Source: Pelomonas sp047654805 (GTDB taxonomy: Bacteria > Pseudomonadota > Gammaproteobacteria > Burkholderiales > Burkholderiaceae_C). From it: 64,000 nucleotides of DNA. Under the pieces are notes generated by a model that saw only the letters and a program-made list of their open reading frames with translations, made no database searches and was not told the DNA's origin. This document shows positions 23,503 through 32,281 of this stretch, one piece after another. The stretch lies in assembly GCF_047654805.1 (NCBI RefSeq), contig NZ_JASGIV010000001.1, forward strand, positions 3,596,001 to 3,660,000. Direction: 5' to 3'. A program made the position numbers and the translations under genes. Every line of letters starts with the position of its first letter. Positions within the stretch are counted from its first letter, which is position 1.

Positions 23503-25071
23503 TCAGCGGCCAACCTTCACCCAGGCCAGCTCCAGCCAGTTGTCTGGCCTGTGCACGGCCGTGACGTTCGCGCGTGCCGCCCAGGGCACCACCTGCCGGT
23601 GCAGCGGAATGACGTTGACCTGCTCCCGCAACTCGGCCAGCGCGCCGCGAACGAGCTGCTCGCGCTTCCTCTCGTCCGGCTCGACGCTGGACTGCGCCGC
23701 CAGCGCATCGGCGCGGTCGTTGCGGAAACCACCGAAGTTGTAATTGCCCACACCCTTGTCGCCACGAGTGCGGTACAGCGGCGTGAGGATGCTCTCGGCG
23801 TCCGTCACCGACCCGCCCCAACCGTACATGTAGAGGCTGGTGTCGTACTTCTCCAGCTTGGGGAAGTAGAGGACGCGAGGCATGGCGTTGACCTTGACCC
23901 TGACCTTCAGCTGCGCCCACATCGACGCCAGCGCAGTGCAAATCTCCTCGTCGTTGATGTAGCGGTTGTTGGGACAGTCCAGCGTCACCTCGAAACCGTT
24001 GGCGTAGCCAGCGTCGGCCATCAGCTTCCTGGAGCCGGCCAGGTCGTACGGCAGACGGGTCTGCAGCGCCTGGTCGTCAAAGGATGCGATGCCGGACGGC
24101 GTCAGCGCGCCGGTGGGCACCGACAGGCCACTCATCAGCTTGCTCCTGATCGCCTCGATGTCGATAGCCTGGTAGAGCGCGCGGCGCACCCGTTGGTCCT
24201 TGAAGGGGTTCTTGTCGCCCGGCACCTTGCCGTAGAGCAGCTTGTCGCGCGACTGGTCCATGCCGATGAAGACGAGGCGGTTCTCCGGCCCCTCGATGAC
24301 CTTGATGCCGGCCGTGTTGCGCAGGCGCGAGATGTCACGCGGCGCGGGGTCGAGCACGAAGTCGATCTCGCCTGACACCAACGCGGCCAGCCGCGTCGCG
24401 TCGGTGGCGATGGGCGTATAGACGACCTCCTGCACGTTGCCCTCGAACTTTCCCCACCAGTTCGGATTGCGCTTCAACACGGTCCTGATGCCCGGCTGTC
24501 GGCTGGCCAGCATGAAGGGGCCAGTACCGTTGGCGTTCAGCGCTGTGAAGCTCTCCTCCTTGTTCTTGAAGTCCAGCGGCTTGGTGGCGCGATGGGTCTC
24601 ACACCACTTGCGGCTCATGATCCAGAGCTGGTCAATGTGCTGCAGGAAGATGGGGTTGAAGGTGTTCAGCTGGAAGTCCACCGTCAGGTCGTCGATGCGC
24701 CTGGGTACACCGACGGCGTTGGCCCAGACGGCGATCTGCGAAGTTGGCTCCTTGGCACGCTGCACCGAGAAGACGACGTCGTCGGCCGTCAGCGGCGTGC
24801 CGTCGTGGAACTTGACGCCCTGGCGCAGTTTGAAGCGCCAGGTCAGCGGGCCGGTCTGTGCCCAGGAGGCCGCCAGGCCTGGCACCAGGGTCAACTTGGC
24901 ATCGCGGTTGGTCAGCCGCTCGTAGATCTGGCCGTTGACCATGTTGGTCAGGCTCTCGTTCTGCGAGTCCGGGTCCATGGTCTGCGGATCGCCCTGGCTG
25001 GCCCAGCGCAGGGTCTGCGCCGAGGCACCGCAAGCGAGCGCCAGCAGGGCCACGCCAATCCATCGTTTCAT
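23503..25071 (-). CDS. Family 5 extracellular solute-binding protein (peptide-type), orphan
   Basis: The 522-residue periplasmic protein begins with a signal peptide (MKRWIGVALLALACGASA) and is a DppA/OppA-type binding protein: LRWASQGDPQTMDPDSQNESLTN, GLAASWAQTGPLTWRFKLRQGVKFHDGTPLTADDVVFS (family signature), FKDQRVRRALYQAIDIEAI and a C-terminal LHRQVVPWAARANV. The family carries peptides, nickel or glutathione; the ligand here is unknown. No permease or ATPase genes flank it. The ATG at 25071 has GGGAGAAG upstream; a GTG codon precedes it directly. Confidence 0.92.
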   Translation of the reverse strand: MKRWIGVALLALACGASAQTLRWASQGDPQTMDPDSQNESLTNMVNGQIYERLTNRDAKLTLVPGLAASWAQTGPLTWRFKLRQGVKFHDGTPLTADDVVFSVQRAKEPTSQIAVWANAVGVPRRIDDLTVDFQLNTFNPIFLQHIDQLWIMSRKWCETHRATKPLDFKNKEESFTALNANGTGPFMLASRQPGIRTVLKRNPNWWGKFEGNVQEVVYTPIATDATRLAALVSGEIDFVLDPAPRDISRLRNTAGIKVIEGPENRLVFIGMDQSRDKLLYGKVPGDKNPFKDQRVRRALYQAIDIEAIRSKLMSGLSVPTGALTPSGIASFDDQALQTRLPYDLAGSRKLMADAGYANGFEVTLDCPNNRYINDEEICTALASMWAQLKVRVKVNAMPRVLYFPKLEKYDTSLYMYGWGGSVTDAESILTPLYRTRGDKGVGNYNFGGFRNDRADALAAQSSVEPDERKREQLVRGALAELREQVNVIPLHRQVVPWAARANVTAVHRPDNWLELAWVKVGR

Positions 25072-25127
25072 CACTCTTCTCCCAACTGCAGGGCCCGCAG
25101 TTTAGGAGGGGCGGAAAAGCCCTTGCG

Positions 25128-26366
25128 TCAGCGCCTGGCGTTGGGGTTCCAGAGCTCGTCGAGGCGCCCGAAGTTCCAGTTCTCGGGTGGCTCGCGGCCG
25201 GCGATGCGATCGCTGGTACCAGAGGCCGCCAAGTCCAGCAGCTCCACCGGAATAGGCATGCCGGACTTCGTCGAGAAGAAGACCTTGACGCGTGGCGCGA
25301 CGAGGGAGGCCGGGTTCTGCTCCACGACTACGGCCAAACGGCCGGACTGCAGCCGCACCAGAGTGCCGGTCGGGTAGATGCCCACGCTCTTGACGAAGGC
25401 CTGGAAGATGATGGGGTCGAACTGCCCCTTCCACTGCGCCATGCGCTGCAATGATCCGGCCGGATCCCAGGCCGTCTTGTAGGGGCGCGTGGATGTGATG
25501 GCGTCATAGACGTCGCAGACAGCGCCCATGCGCGCCATCAGGCTGATCTGCTCGCCGGCCAGCTTGTGCGGATACCCGGTGCCATCGATCTTCTCGTGAT
25601 GATGTAGGCAGACGTCCAGCGCCGCCGGCGGTACCTTGACGCCATCCTTCAGCAACTCCCAGCCGCGCTCGGGATGGCTGCGCATCACCTTGAACTCCGC
25701 ATCGGTTAGTGCGCCGGGCTTGTTGAGCACCTCCAGCGGCATCTGCATCTTGCCGACGTCGTGCAGCAGCCCCGCCAGACCCGCCTCTCGGGCCTGCTCG
25801 TCGGGCAGGCCCATGTGGCGGGCCAAGGCCACCATCAGGCCGCAGACGGCAACCGAATGCATGTAGGTGTAGTCATCCCTGGTCTTGAGCCGGGCCAGAC
25901 TCAGGAAGGCCGAGGGGTTGCGCGCGAGGGACGAAGCGATCTCGCCAACGATGGGCAGGCAGACCTCGGTATCGATGGCCTTGCCCAGCCGCGCCTCGTT
26001 GAACAACGCCGTGACGGCCAGCCTCGAGCGGTTCAACACCTGCGACGCTCGGCTGAGTTCATCCTCAAGGCTAGTCCGCGGCTCGGGCTGCACCGGCGCC
26101 GGCGGGGGCAAGGGCACTGCGACGACCTCAACCTTCGGCGCCTCGGCCGGCACCTCGACCGGCGCAGGGGCCGGCGGCGCGACATCGCATCCCTTGCTGA
26201 TGTCGATCCAGACAGCCGGCACGCCACTGGCCTTCAACGCCGCCAGGTCGGCCGGGTCAGCCAGGACGAACCTCGTCTTCCAGAACGGGTGAGACAGCCA
26301 GGAGCCCTCCAATGACTGGAGAAACATCCCTAATGTCGCTTCTGAGGCTGGAATCTTCTTGAGCAT
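25128..26366 (-). CDS. HD-GYP domain protein with DUF3391 N-terminus, probable c-di-GMP phosphodiesterase
   Basis: This 412-residue protein has a DUF3391-like N-terminus (about 1-60, GMFLQSLEGSWLSHPFW) and a Pro/Val-rich linker (62-97). The HD-GYP domain follows: H170, H202-D203 in LLHDVGKMQMP, and H256-H257-E258 with D261-GTG-Y265-P in HHEKIDGTGYP. All metal ligands and the GYP motif are present, so it should hydrolyse cyclic di-GMP. No receiver domain is seen, so input likely comes through the N-terminal part. It stands alone, with the SBP gene 56 bases beyond its stop on the same strand. Confidence 0.93.
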   Translation of the reverse strand: MLKKIPASEATLGMFLQSLEGSWLSHPFWKTRFVLADPADLAALKASGVPAVWIDISKGCDVAPPAPAPVEVPAEAPKVEVVAVPLPPPAPVQPEPRTSLEDELSRASQVLNRSRLAVTALFNEARLGKAIDTEVCLPIVGEIASSLARNPSAFLSLARLKTRDDYTYMHSVAVCGLMVALARHMGLPDEQAREAGLAGLLHDVGKMQMPLEVLNKPGALTDAEFKVMRSHPERGWELLKDGVKVPPAALDVCLHHHEKIDGTGYPHKLAGEQISLMARMGAVCDVYDAITSTRPYKTAWDPAGSLQRMAQWKGQFDPIIFQAFVKSVGIYPTGTLVRLQSGRLAVVVEQNPASLVAPRVKVFFSTKSGMPIPVELLDLAASGTSDRIAGREPPENWNFGRLDELWNPNARR

Positions 26367-26440
26367 GGCCCTCACCGCGGGCCGAGTATCACCGCGGGGC
26401 CGGCCTCCGCGCGTGCAGCAATGCACACCCCGTCCGTCCC

Positions 26441-26473
26441 AAAAAGAAGAAAAGCCGCCCCGGGGGCGGCTTT
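26441..26473 (-). terminator. Terminator after cytochrome c4
   Basis: AAAGCCGCCCC pairs with a GGGGCGGCTTT arm. On the minus strand the stem is followed by TTTTCTTCTTTTT. It lies 20 bases past the stop of the cytochrome c4 gene. Confidence 0.85.
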
Positions 26474-26492
26474 GGCTGCTGGCGACTGGCGC

Positions 26493-27137
26493 TCAGCGGA
26501 ACTTGCCCTGCGGCACTGTCGCCATCTCGGTCGGCAGCGAGCCGATGTAGGCGGCGATGGCCTTCAGCTCGGCATTGCTGAACTGCTTGACCTGACCGGC
26601 CATGACGCCGTTGCTGCGGCCGACATTGTTGTTGTTCTCAGTCTTGTAGGACTTCAGCGCGACGCTCAAATAGTCGGCGTGCTGGCCAGCAAGCTTGGGA
26701 TAGCTGGGGTCGATGGGCTTGCTGAAGTTGGCACCATGGCAGGACACGCAGGCGCCCTTGGTCAGCAACTCGGCGACGTTGGCCGGCGCGGCCGGGACGC
26801 TGTCGGGCACGGCCGGCAGCTTGGCCTGCTGTTCGTAGAAGGCGGCGATGTCGTTCATGTCCTGCTCGCTCAGCGAACCAGCGATGCCGCGCATCGTCGG
26901 GTGCTTGCGGTCGCCCTTGGCGTAGGCCTGCAGGGCCGTGACGATGTACTTGGCGTTCTGGCCCGCAATCATCGGCACCTTGTGGATCTCGGGGAAGCTG
27001 GCCTGATAGCCGGCGATGCCATGGCAGCCGATGCACATGGCGATCTTCTTCTCGCCGGCCTTCACATCCTGGGCCTGGGCGGCAAAGGCGCCAAAGGCAG
27101 CGGCCAGGGCGAGCGAGATCTGCAGCAGTTTTTTCAT
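26493..27137 (-). CDS. Cytochrome c4, di-haem periplasmic electron carrier
   Basis: This 214-residue protein has a signal peptide (MKKLLQISLALAAAFGAFAAQA) and two cytochrome c domains with CIGCH at 35-39 and CVSCH at 130-134. Likely axial Met residues are M82 (HPTMRGIAG) and the Met in SNGVMAGQ. Cytochrome c4 passes electrons from the bc1 complex to terminal oxidases. Length and the twin-domain layout fit the family. A minus-strand TATAAT (27184-27189) within an 18-bp palindrome lies 47 bases upstream. Confidence 0.95.
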   Translation of the reverse strand: MKKLLQISLALAAAFGAFAAQAQDVKAGEKKIAMCIGCHGIAGYQASFPEIHKVPMIAGQNAKYIVTALQAYAKGDRKHPTMRGIAGSLSEQDMNDIAAFYEQQAKLPAVPDSVPAAPANVAELLTKGACVSCHGANFSKPIDPSYPKLAGQHADYLSVALKSYKTENNNNVGRSNGVMAGQVKQFSNAELKAIAAYIGSLPTEMATVPQGKFR

Positions 27138-27185
27138 GGTCCCAAGTGGTCTCGTGTTGGTGTCGTGTTCTTGAGCGGCGGCGAT

Positions 27186-27203
27186 TATAGGAGGCCTCCT
27201 ATA
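27186..27203. promoter_or_regulatory. 18-bp perfect palindrome in the divergent cytochrome c4 / moxR promoter region
   Basis: TATAGGAGGCCTCCTATA is fully self-complementary. It overlaps a minus-strand TATAAT (27184-27189) and a plus-strand TATACT (27200-27205), so a protein bound here could block both divergent promoters. No clear -35 boxes are visible. Confidence 0.5.
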
Positions 27204-27237
27204 CTGATCCGGCCTCGTTCAAGCCCCGGTTTTCCCC

Positions 27238-28092
27238 ATGAAATTCCAAGGTTCCGACCAGTACGTCGCCACCGCCGACCTGATGCTCGCGGTCAACGCC
27301 GCAGCCACGCTGCAGCGCCCCCTGCTGATCAAGGGCGAGCCTGGCACCGGCAAAACCATGCTGGCTGAAGAGGTCGCGTCGGCCCTCGGGATGCCGCTGC
27401 TGCAGTGGCATATCAAGAGCACGACCAAGGCCCAGCAGGGCCTGTATGAATATGACGCCGTCAGCCGGCTGCGCGACAGCCAGCTCGCCGGCATCGAGGG
27501 CAGCGAGCGCGTTAGGAACATCGAGAACTACATCGTCAAGGGCGTGCTGTGGCAGGCATTCGAGGCCGACCAGCCCGTGGTGCTGCTCATCGACGAGATC
27601 GACAAGGCCGACATCGAGTTCCCAAACGACCTGCTGCGCGAGATCGACCGCATGGAGTTCTACGTCTACGAGACGCGCCAGCTCGTCAAGGCCAGGCACC
27701 GTCCGCTGGTCTTCATCACGTCCAACAACGAGAAAGAACTGCCCGACGCGTTCCTGCGCCGCTGCTTCTTCCACTACATCAAGTTCCCCGACGCCGAGAC
27801 GATGCGCAAGATCGTCGACGTGCACTTCCCGACGCTGAAGCAAGACCTGCTGGCCGCTGCACTCAAGAATTTCTACGACGTGCGCAACCTGCCGGGACTG
27901 AAGAAGAAGCCCAGCACCTCAGAGCTGATCGACTGGCTCAAGCTGCTGCTGGCCGAGGACGTGCCAGTTGGCGCGCTGCAGGCCAAGGACGAGAAGGTCA
28001 GCATCCCGCCCCTGGTCGGTGCGCTGCTCAAGAACGAACAGGACCTGACCCTGTTCGAAAAGCTGGTCTTCATGCAGAAGAACAACCGATGA
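27238..28092 (+). CDS. MoxR-family AAA+ ATPase
   Basis: The 284-residue AAA+ ATPase has Walker A GEPGTGKT at 33-40, Walker B VVLLIDEIDKAD around 114-125, a sensor-1 TSNNEKELPDAFLRRCF with Arg-finger type residues and a C-terminal lid. MoxR ATPases work as chaperones with VWA-domain partners, often to insert cofactors or activate enzymes (CoxD/CoxE, NorQ/NorD). The VWA partner is likely the CoxE-like protein at 31091-32281, three genes downstream. It is divergent from cytochrome c4. Confidence 0.92.
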   Translation: MKFQGSDQYVATADLMLAVNAAATLQRPLLIKGEPGTGKTMLAEEVASALGMPLLQWHIKSTTKAQQGLYEYDAVSRLRDSQLAGIEGSERVRNIENYIVKGVLWQAFEADQPVVLLIDEIDKADIEFPNDLLREIDRMEFYVYETRQLVKARHRPLVFITSNNEKELPDAFLRRCFFHYIKFPDAETMRKIVDVHFPTLKQDLLAAALKNFYDVRNLPGLKKKPSTSELIDWLKLLLAEDVPVGALQAKDEKVSIPPLVGALLKNEQDLTLFEKLVFMQKNNR

Positions 28093-28168
28093 CGAAATCC
28101 CCACGCCCGCATAAGCTCATCGCCCCCCGAGGGGGCACCCCGTGGCTCCGGACGGCCGGGCGCCACTG

Positions 28169-28393
28169 ATGGCTCAGGACTTCGATCGCGCGATGCGCGA
28201 GGCCCTGGCCGACGCCGTCGGCTTCGTCGCCGGTGCACTGGCAGGCTGGTGGCTGGGCCGGCAGTTCGGCATCGACTTCATCAGCAGCACCGACTGGAAT
28301 GCGCAGCAGATGGCGGGCCTCGTGCTCATCGTCGCCGGCTGTGGCGTGGGGCGCTTCGTCGCCCGCAAACTGATGCTGAGGAACAAGCCATGA
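28169..28393 (+). CDS. Small membrane protein with two helices
   Basis: The 74-residue protein has two predicted membrane segments (DAVGFVAGALAGWWLGRQFG and AGLVLIVAGCGVGRFVARKLML), similar in layout to AtpI-like or small Gly-rich membrane proteins. The chosen ATG is at 28169; a GTG at 28142 would add nine residues. Its TGA overlaps the ATG of the following GNAT gene. It follows moxR by 76 bases, which include a GCCCCCCGAGGGGGC repeat of the kind common between genes in Burkholderiales. Confidence 0.6.
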   Translation: MAQDFDRAMREALADAVGFVAGALAGWWLGRQFGIDFISSTDWNAQQMAGLVLIVAGCGVGRFVARKLMLRNKP

Positions 28394-28983
28394 AACCCGT
28401 CCTGCCCGTCACGCTGGCCACTCCCCCCGTCTGCCTGGTGCCGCTCACCCTGGAGCATGTGCCCGGCCTGCAGGCGGCCGCGGCCGACGGCGAGCTTTGG
28501 AACCTGCGCTTCACCAGCGTACCGGCGCCCGACGAAACCGTCGCCTACGTCGAGGCGGCCCTGGCTGGCCAGTCCGCCGGCCACCGCCTGCCTTTCGCGG
28601 TGCTAGACGAGGCAAGCGGCGAGGTGCTGGGCACCACCAGCTACCACGACATCGTGCCCGCCGTGGAACGCGTCGAGATCGGCTACACCTGGTATGCCAA
28701 GCGCGCGCAACGCACGGCCGTCAACACGACGGCCAAGCTGCTGTTGCTGACGCATGCCTTCGAGACGCTGGGCGCCCGACTCGTGGGCTGGCGCACCGAC
28801 AACTTCAACCACGCCTCCCAGCGCGCCATCGAGCGTCTGGGCGCCAAGCGCGACGGCGTGCTACGCCACCACTGGCCGCGCCGTGACGGCACGGTGCGCG
28901 ACACCGTCATGTACAGCCTGACCGCGGGCGAATGGCCCGAAGTCAAGGCCCACCTCAACTGGCAGCTCACCCGGCCAAGATAA
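28390..28983 (+). CDS. GNAT acetyltransferase, RimJ/RimL type
   Basis: This 197-residue acetyltransferase resembles RimJ/RimL-like enzymes (N-terminal or amino-sugar acetylation): LVPLTLEHVPGLQAAAADGELWNLRFTSVPAPDETVAYVEAAL, GTTSYHDIVPAVERVEIGYTWYAKRAQRTAVNTTAKLLLLTHAFETLGARLVGWRTDNFNHASQRAIERLGAKRDGVLRHHWPRRDGTVRDTVMYSL. The motif QRTAVNT stands where the acetyl-CoA loop lies. Substrate unknown. It overlaps the upstream small gene by four bases. Confidence 0.88.
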   Translation: MKPVLPVTLATPPVCLVPLTLEHVPGLQAAAADGELWNLRFTSVPAPDETVAYVEAALAGQSAGHRLPFAVLDEASGEVLGTTSYHDIVPAVERVEIGYTWYAKRAQRTAVNTTAKLLLLTHAFETLGARLVGWRTDNFNHASQRAIERLGAKRDGVLRHHWPRRDGTVRDTVMYSLTAGEWPEVKAHLNWQLTRPR

Positions 28984-29032
28984 GCTCCCTTCGCGCCTGG
29001 CACGCAGGTACACATACCAAGACGAGAACAAC

Positions 29033-31042
29033 ATGAAGACAGGGAAGAAGACGCAGCCGTTCGATGTCAACGCCCTCTGGGCCCTCGATCGGATCGGCGA
29101 ACCCAGCCTCAGCCCCGACGGCGCCCAGGCGGCGGCTGGCGTCACCCGCTACTCGATGGAAACCAACAAGGCGCAGAGCAGCCTGTGGTTGTTCTCGACG
29201 CTCGGCGGCGAGCCGCGCCGCCTGACCGAAGCCGGCGAAAAGGATGGCAACCCGCAGTGGAGCCCGCGCGGCGACCTGATTGCCTTCACGGCCAAGCGCG
29301 AGCAGGCCGGCCCCAATGGTCGAGCGCTGGACGAGGAGCCCCAGCTCTACGTCATCCCGCCGGACGGCGGCGAGGCGCGACGCGTGGGCCTGGTGCCCAC
29401 TGGCGTCGAGTCCTTCAAGTGGTTCCCGGACGGGCGGCGCATCGCCTTCGTCTCCTGGGTCTGGCCCAACTGCAAGGCCGCCGAGCAGGGCGCAGCGCAA
29501 AAGGACTTCAAGGCCCGCAAGGAGAGTGCCTACGTCACCGACGAGTCGCTCTACCGCTTCTGGGACCACAACATCCCAATGGGCCGCGTGCCGCGCCTGC
29601 ATGTGATGGACGTGGAAACGGGCAAGGCACGCGACCTGTTCGAAGGCACGGCCTGGGAGCTGAGCCGCGCCGAGCCGGATGCCAACAGCTTCGACATCGC
29701 GCCGGACGGTCGCCGAATCGCCTTCGCCTTCGACCCGGGTGCCGAGAAGAAGCTGGACAACCGCTATGCGCTGGCCCAGATCGACGTGCGCACCCGCCGC
29801 GTCGACGTGCTGCTGCAGGACGCCGACTGGGACTTCGCCGCGCCGCGCTACAGCCATGGCGGCGCCCACCTCGCCTTCCTGGCCAGCCACCAGGCGCGGG
29901 GCCACAACCAGCCCAATCGACTGGCCGTACTGGACCGGCAGGGCCGCTGGGCCGTCTTCAGCGAGGAATGGGACCACGAGGTTAGCGCGCCGCTGCGCTG
30001 GACCGTGGACGACCAAAGCCTGCTCTTCGCCGCCGAGGAACGCGGCCGCCGCCACCTGTGGCAGTTCGCGCTAGGCGAACGGCTTGCCGAACCCGTCTTC
30101 GAGGGCGGCCATGTCGGCAGCTTCGCCTGTGCCGCCGACCTCGTCGTCGTCAACCACGACAGCGTGCAATTTCCGCCGCGCCTGTCGGTGCTTGGCGAGG
30201 ATGGGCTGCACCGCATTGAGGCGCTGAACGACGAGCGCCTGGGGGCCCACACCTTCGGCCGCCATGAAGAGGTGACGATCACCGGCGCACGCGGCGACGA
30301 CGTGCAGATGTGGCTGATCTACCCACCCGGCTTCGATGCCAAGAAGAAGTGGCCGGTCATGCACGTCATCCACGGCGGCCCGCACACTGCCTTCGGCGAC
30401 AGCTGGCACTGGCGCTGGAACCACCAGGCATTCGCGGCGCAGGGCTACGTCGTCGCCTGCGTGAACTACCACGGCTCGTCGAGCTTCGGGCACGAGTTCC
30501 TGGACTGCATCACCGGCCGATGGGGCGAGTACGAACTGCAGGACGTGGAGGCCGGCACCGACTGGCTGCTGAAGAAGTCCTGGGTGGACAGGAAGCGCAT
30601 CGTCGCCACGGGCGGCAGCTACGGCGGCTACATGGTCGCCTGGATGAACGGCCATGTGAAACCCGGCCGCTACCAGGCCTACGTCTGCCACGCCGGTTGC
30701 TACGACTGGCAGGCCATGTACGCCGACGACGCCTACAGCTGGCACCGCAAGGAGCTTGGCGCGGCCTACTGGGACGATCCGGCCCGCGTCGCCGCGCAGA
30801 GCCCGCACGCGTTCGCAAAGAGCTTCCGCACGCCCACGCTGGTCATCCACGGCGCGATGGACTACCGCGTACCCGACGCCCAGGGCCTGGCCCACTACAA
30901 CACGCTCAAGTCGCTGGGCGTGCCGTCCCGCCTCGTCTGGTTCCCGGACGAGAACCACTGGGTGCTGAAACCGCGCAACAGTCGGCTCTGGTACGGCGAA
31001 TTCTTCGACTGGCTGGCTCGCCACGCGCCGGCGCGGCGCTAA
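29033..31042 (+). CDS. S9 family prolyl-oligopeptidase-type peptidase
   Basis: The 669-residue cytoplasmic enzyme has an N-terminal beta-propeller region (WD40-like PD40 repeats such as GNPQWSPRGDLIAFTAKRE, DIAPDGRRIAFAFDPG). A C-terminal alpha/beta-hydrolase domain follows, with S529 (GGSYGGYM), D610 (GAMDYRVP) and H642 (ENHWVLKP), the S9C/acylaminoacyl-peptidase-type triad. No signal peptide is present. It would degrade small peptides or acyl-peptides. It lies between the MoxR ATPase and the VWA protein, an unusual place. Confidence 0.93.
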   Translation: MKTGKKTQPFDVNALWALDRIGEPSLSPDGAQAAAGVTRYSMETNKAQSSLWLFSTLGGEPRRLTEAGEKDGNPQWSPRGDLIAFTAKREQAGPNGRALDEEPQLYVIPPDGGEARRVGLVPTGVESFKWFPDGRRIAFVSWVWPNCKAAEQGAAQKDFKARKESAYVTDESLYRFWDHNIPMGRVPRLHVMDVETGKARDLFEGTAWELSRAEPDANSFDIAPDGRRIAFAFDPGAEKKLDNRYALAQIDVRTRRVDVLLQDADWDFAAPRYSHGGAHLAFLASHQARGHNQPNRLAVLDRQGRWAVFSEEWDHEVSAPLRWTVDDQSLLFAAEERGRRHLWQFALGERLAEPVFEGGHVGSFACAADLVVVNHDSVQFPPRLSVLGEDGLHRIEALNDERLGAHTFGRHEEVTITGARGDDVQMWLIYPPGFDAKKKWPVMHVIHGGPHTAFGDSWHWRWNHQAFAAQGYVVACVNYHGSSSFGHEFLDCITGRWGEYELQDVEAGTDWLLKKSWVDRKRIVATGGSYGGYMVAWMNGHVKPGRYQAYVCHAGCYDWQAMYADDAYSWHRKELGAAYWDDPARVAAQSPHAFAKSFRTPTLVIHGAMDYRVPDAQGLAHYNTLKSLGVPSRLVWFPDENHWVLKPRNSRLWYGEFFDWLARHAPARR

Positions 31043-31090
31043 CCCCTGCACACAAGCGCGCCACCGTCAGCCTTTCATAATCGGCACGCC

Positions 31091-32281
31091 ATGCTGATCC
31101 AGTTCTTCTACACGCTACGCGCCGCCAGGCTCAAGGTGACGGTGCCTGAGTACCTGACGCTGCTCGAGGCGCTGCGCGTCGGCGTCATCGGTGGCCCGGA
31201 CAGCGACGGCGTGGCCTCCATCGACGACTTCTACCATCTGGCCCGCACCAGCCTGGTCAAGGACGAGACCCAGTACGACAAGTTCGATCGCGCCTTCGCC
31301 GCCTACTTCAAGGGCGTGGAGATGCTGACTGACTTCACGACCGACGTGCCGCTGGAATGGCTGCGCAAGCAACTCGAACTGGAGTTGACGCCCGAACAGA
31401 AGGCCGCCATTGAGAAGATGGGCTGGGATGAACTGATGGAGACGCTGAAAAAGCGCTTCGAGGAGCAGAAGGAACGTCATGAAGGCGGCAACCGCTGGAT
31501 AGGCACCGGTGGCACCAGCCCCTTCGGCAATTCGGGCTACAACCCGCAGGGCATACGCATAGGCGGCAAGGGCGGCGGCAAAAGCGCCGTCAAGGTCTGG
31601 GAACAGCGCGCCTACCGCGACTATGACGACACGCTGGAGTTGGGTACGCGCAACATCAAGGTCGCGCTGCGACGCCTGCGCCGCTTCGCGCGCGAGGGAT
31701 CGGAACTTGAGCTGGACCTGGACGGCACCATCCACGGCACGGCTGCCAATGCCGGGCTGCTGGACATCCGCATGCAGCCCGAGCGCCACAACAAGGTCAA
31801 GGTGCTGCTTCTGATGGACGTGGGCGGCACGATGGATGAGCACATCCACCGCGTCGAGGAGCTGTTCTCCGCCTGCAAGAGCGAATTCAAGCACCTGGAG
31901 TTCTACTACTTCCACAACTGCGTCTATGACTTCGTCTGGAAGAACAACCGCCGCCGCTTCGCCGAAAAGCTCAGCACCTTCGACCTGATCCGCAAGTACA
32001 ACCGCGACTACAAGCTCATCTTCGTCGGCGACGCGACGATGAGCCCCTATGAGATCCTGCAGGTCGGTGGCAGCGTCGAGTACAACAATGACGAGGCCGG
32101 CGCCGAATGGCTGCAGCGCCTCACCCACGCCTTCCCCAAGTACGCGTGGATCAACCCCGAGCCGCAAGGCGTTTGGCAGTACCGGCAGAGCATCGCGCTG
32201 ATCCAGCAGCTGATGCAGCAGCGCATGTTCCCGCTGACCCTCTCCGGACTGGAAGGCGCCATGCGGCTGCTGAGCAAGTAA
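31091..32281 (+). CDS. VWA domain protein, CoxE-like
   Basis: The 396-residue protein has a CoxE-like N-terminus (LIQFFYTLRAARLKVTVPEYLTLLEALR) followed by a Gly-rich linker (GGKGGGKSAVKVWEQRAYRDYDDTLEL). A von Willebrand factor A domain follows, with a MIDAS-like LLLMDVGGTMDEHIHRVEELF and FVGDATMSPYEI. The usual DxSxS is DVGGT, a common variant in this group. Such proteins partner MoxR ATPases, here encoded at 27238-28092. Its TAA overlaps the ATG of tamA (TAATG). Role inferred as cofactor or enzyme maturation. Confidence 0.9.
   Translation: MLIQFFYTLRAARLKVTVPEYLTLLEALRVGVIGGPDSDGVASIDDFYHLARTSLVKDETQYDKFDRAFAAYFKGVEMLTDFTTDVPLEWLRKQLELELTPEQKAAIEKMGWDELMETLKKRFEEQKERHEGGNRWIGTGGTSPFGNSGYNPQGIRIGGKGGGKSAVKVWEQRAYRDYDDTLELGTRNIKVALRRLRRFAREGSELELDLDGTIHGTAANAGLLDIRMQPERHNKVKVLLLMDVGGTMDEHIHRVEELFSACKSEFKHLEFYYFHNCVYDFVWKNNRRRFAEKLSTFDLIRKYNRDYKLIFVGDATMSPYEILQVGGSVEYNNDEAGAEWLQRLTHAFPKYAWINPEPQGVWQYRQSIALIQQLMQQRMFPLTLSGLEGAMRLLSK

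Noticed and set aside
28120..28142. GCCCCCCGAGGGGGC repeat as a mobile element mark
   Set aside because: A short palindrome common in intergenic DNA of this order; one copy only in this gap and no transposase.
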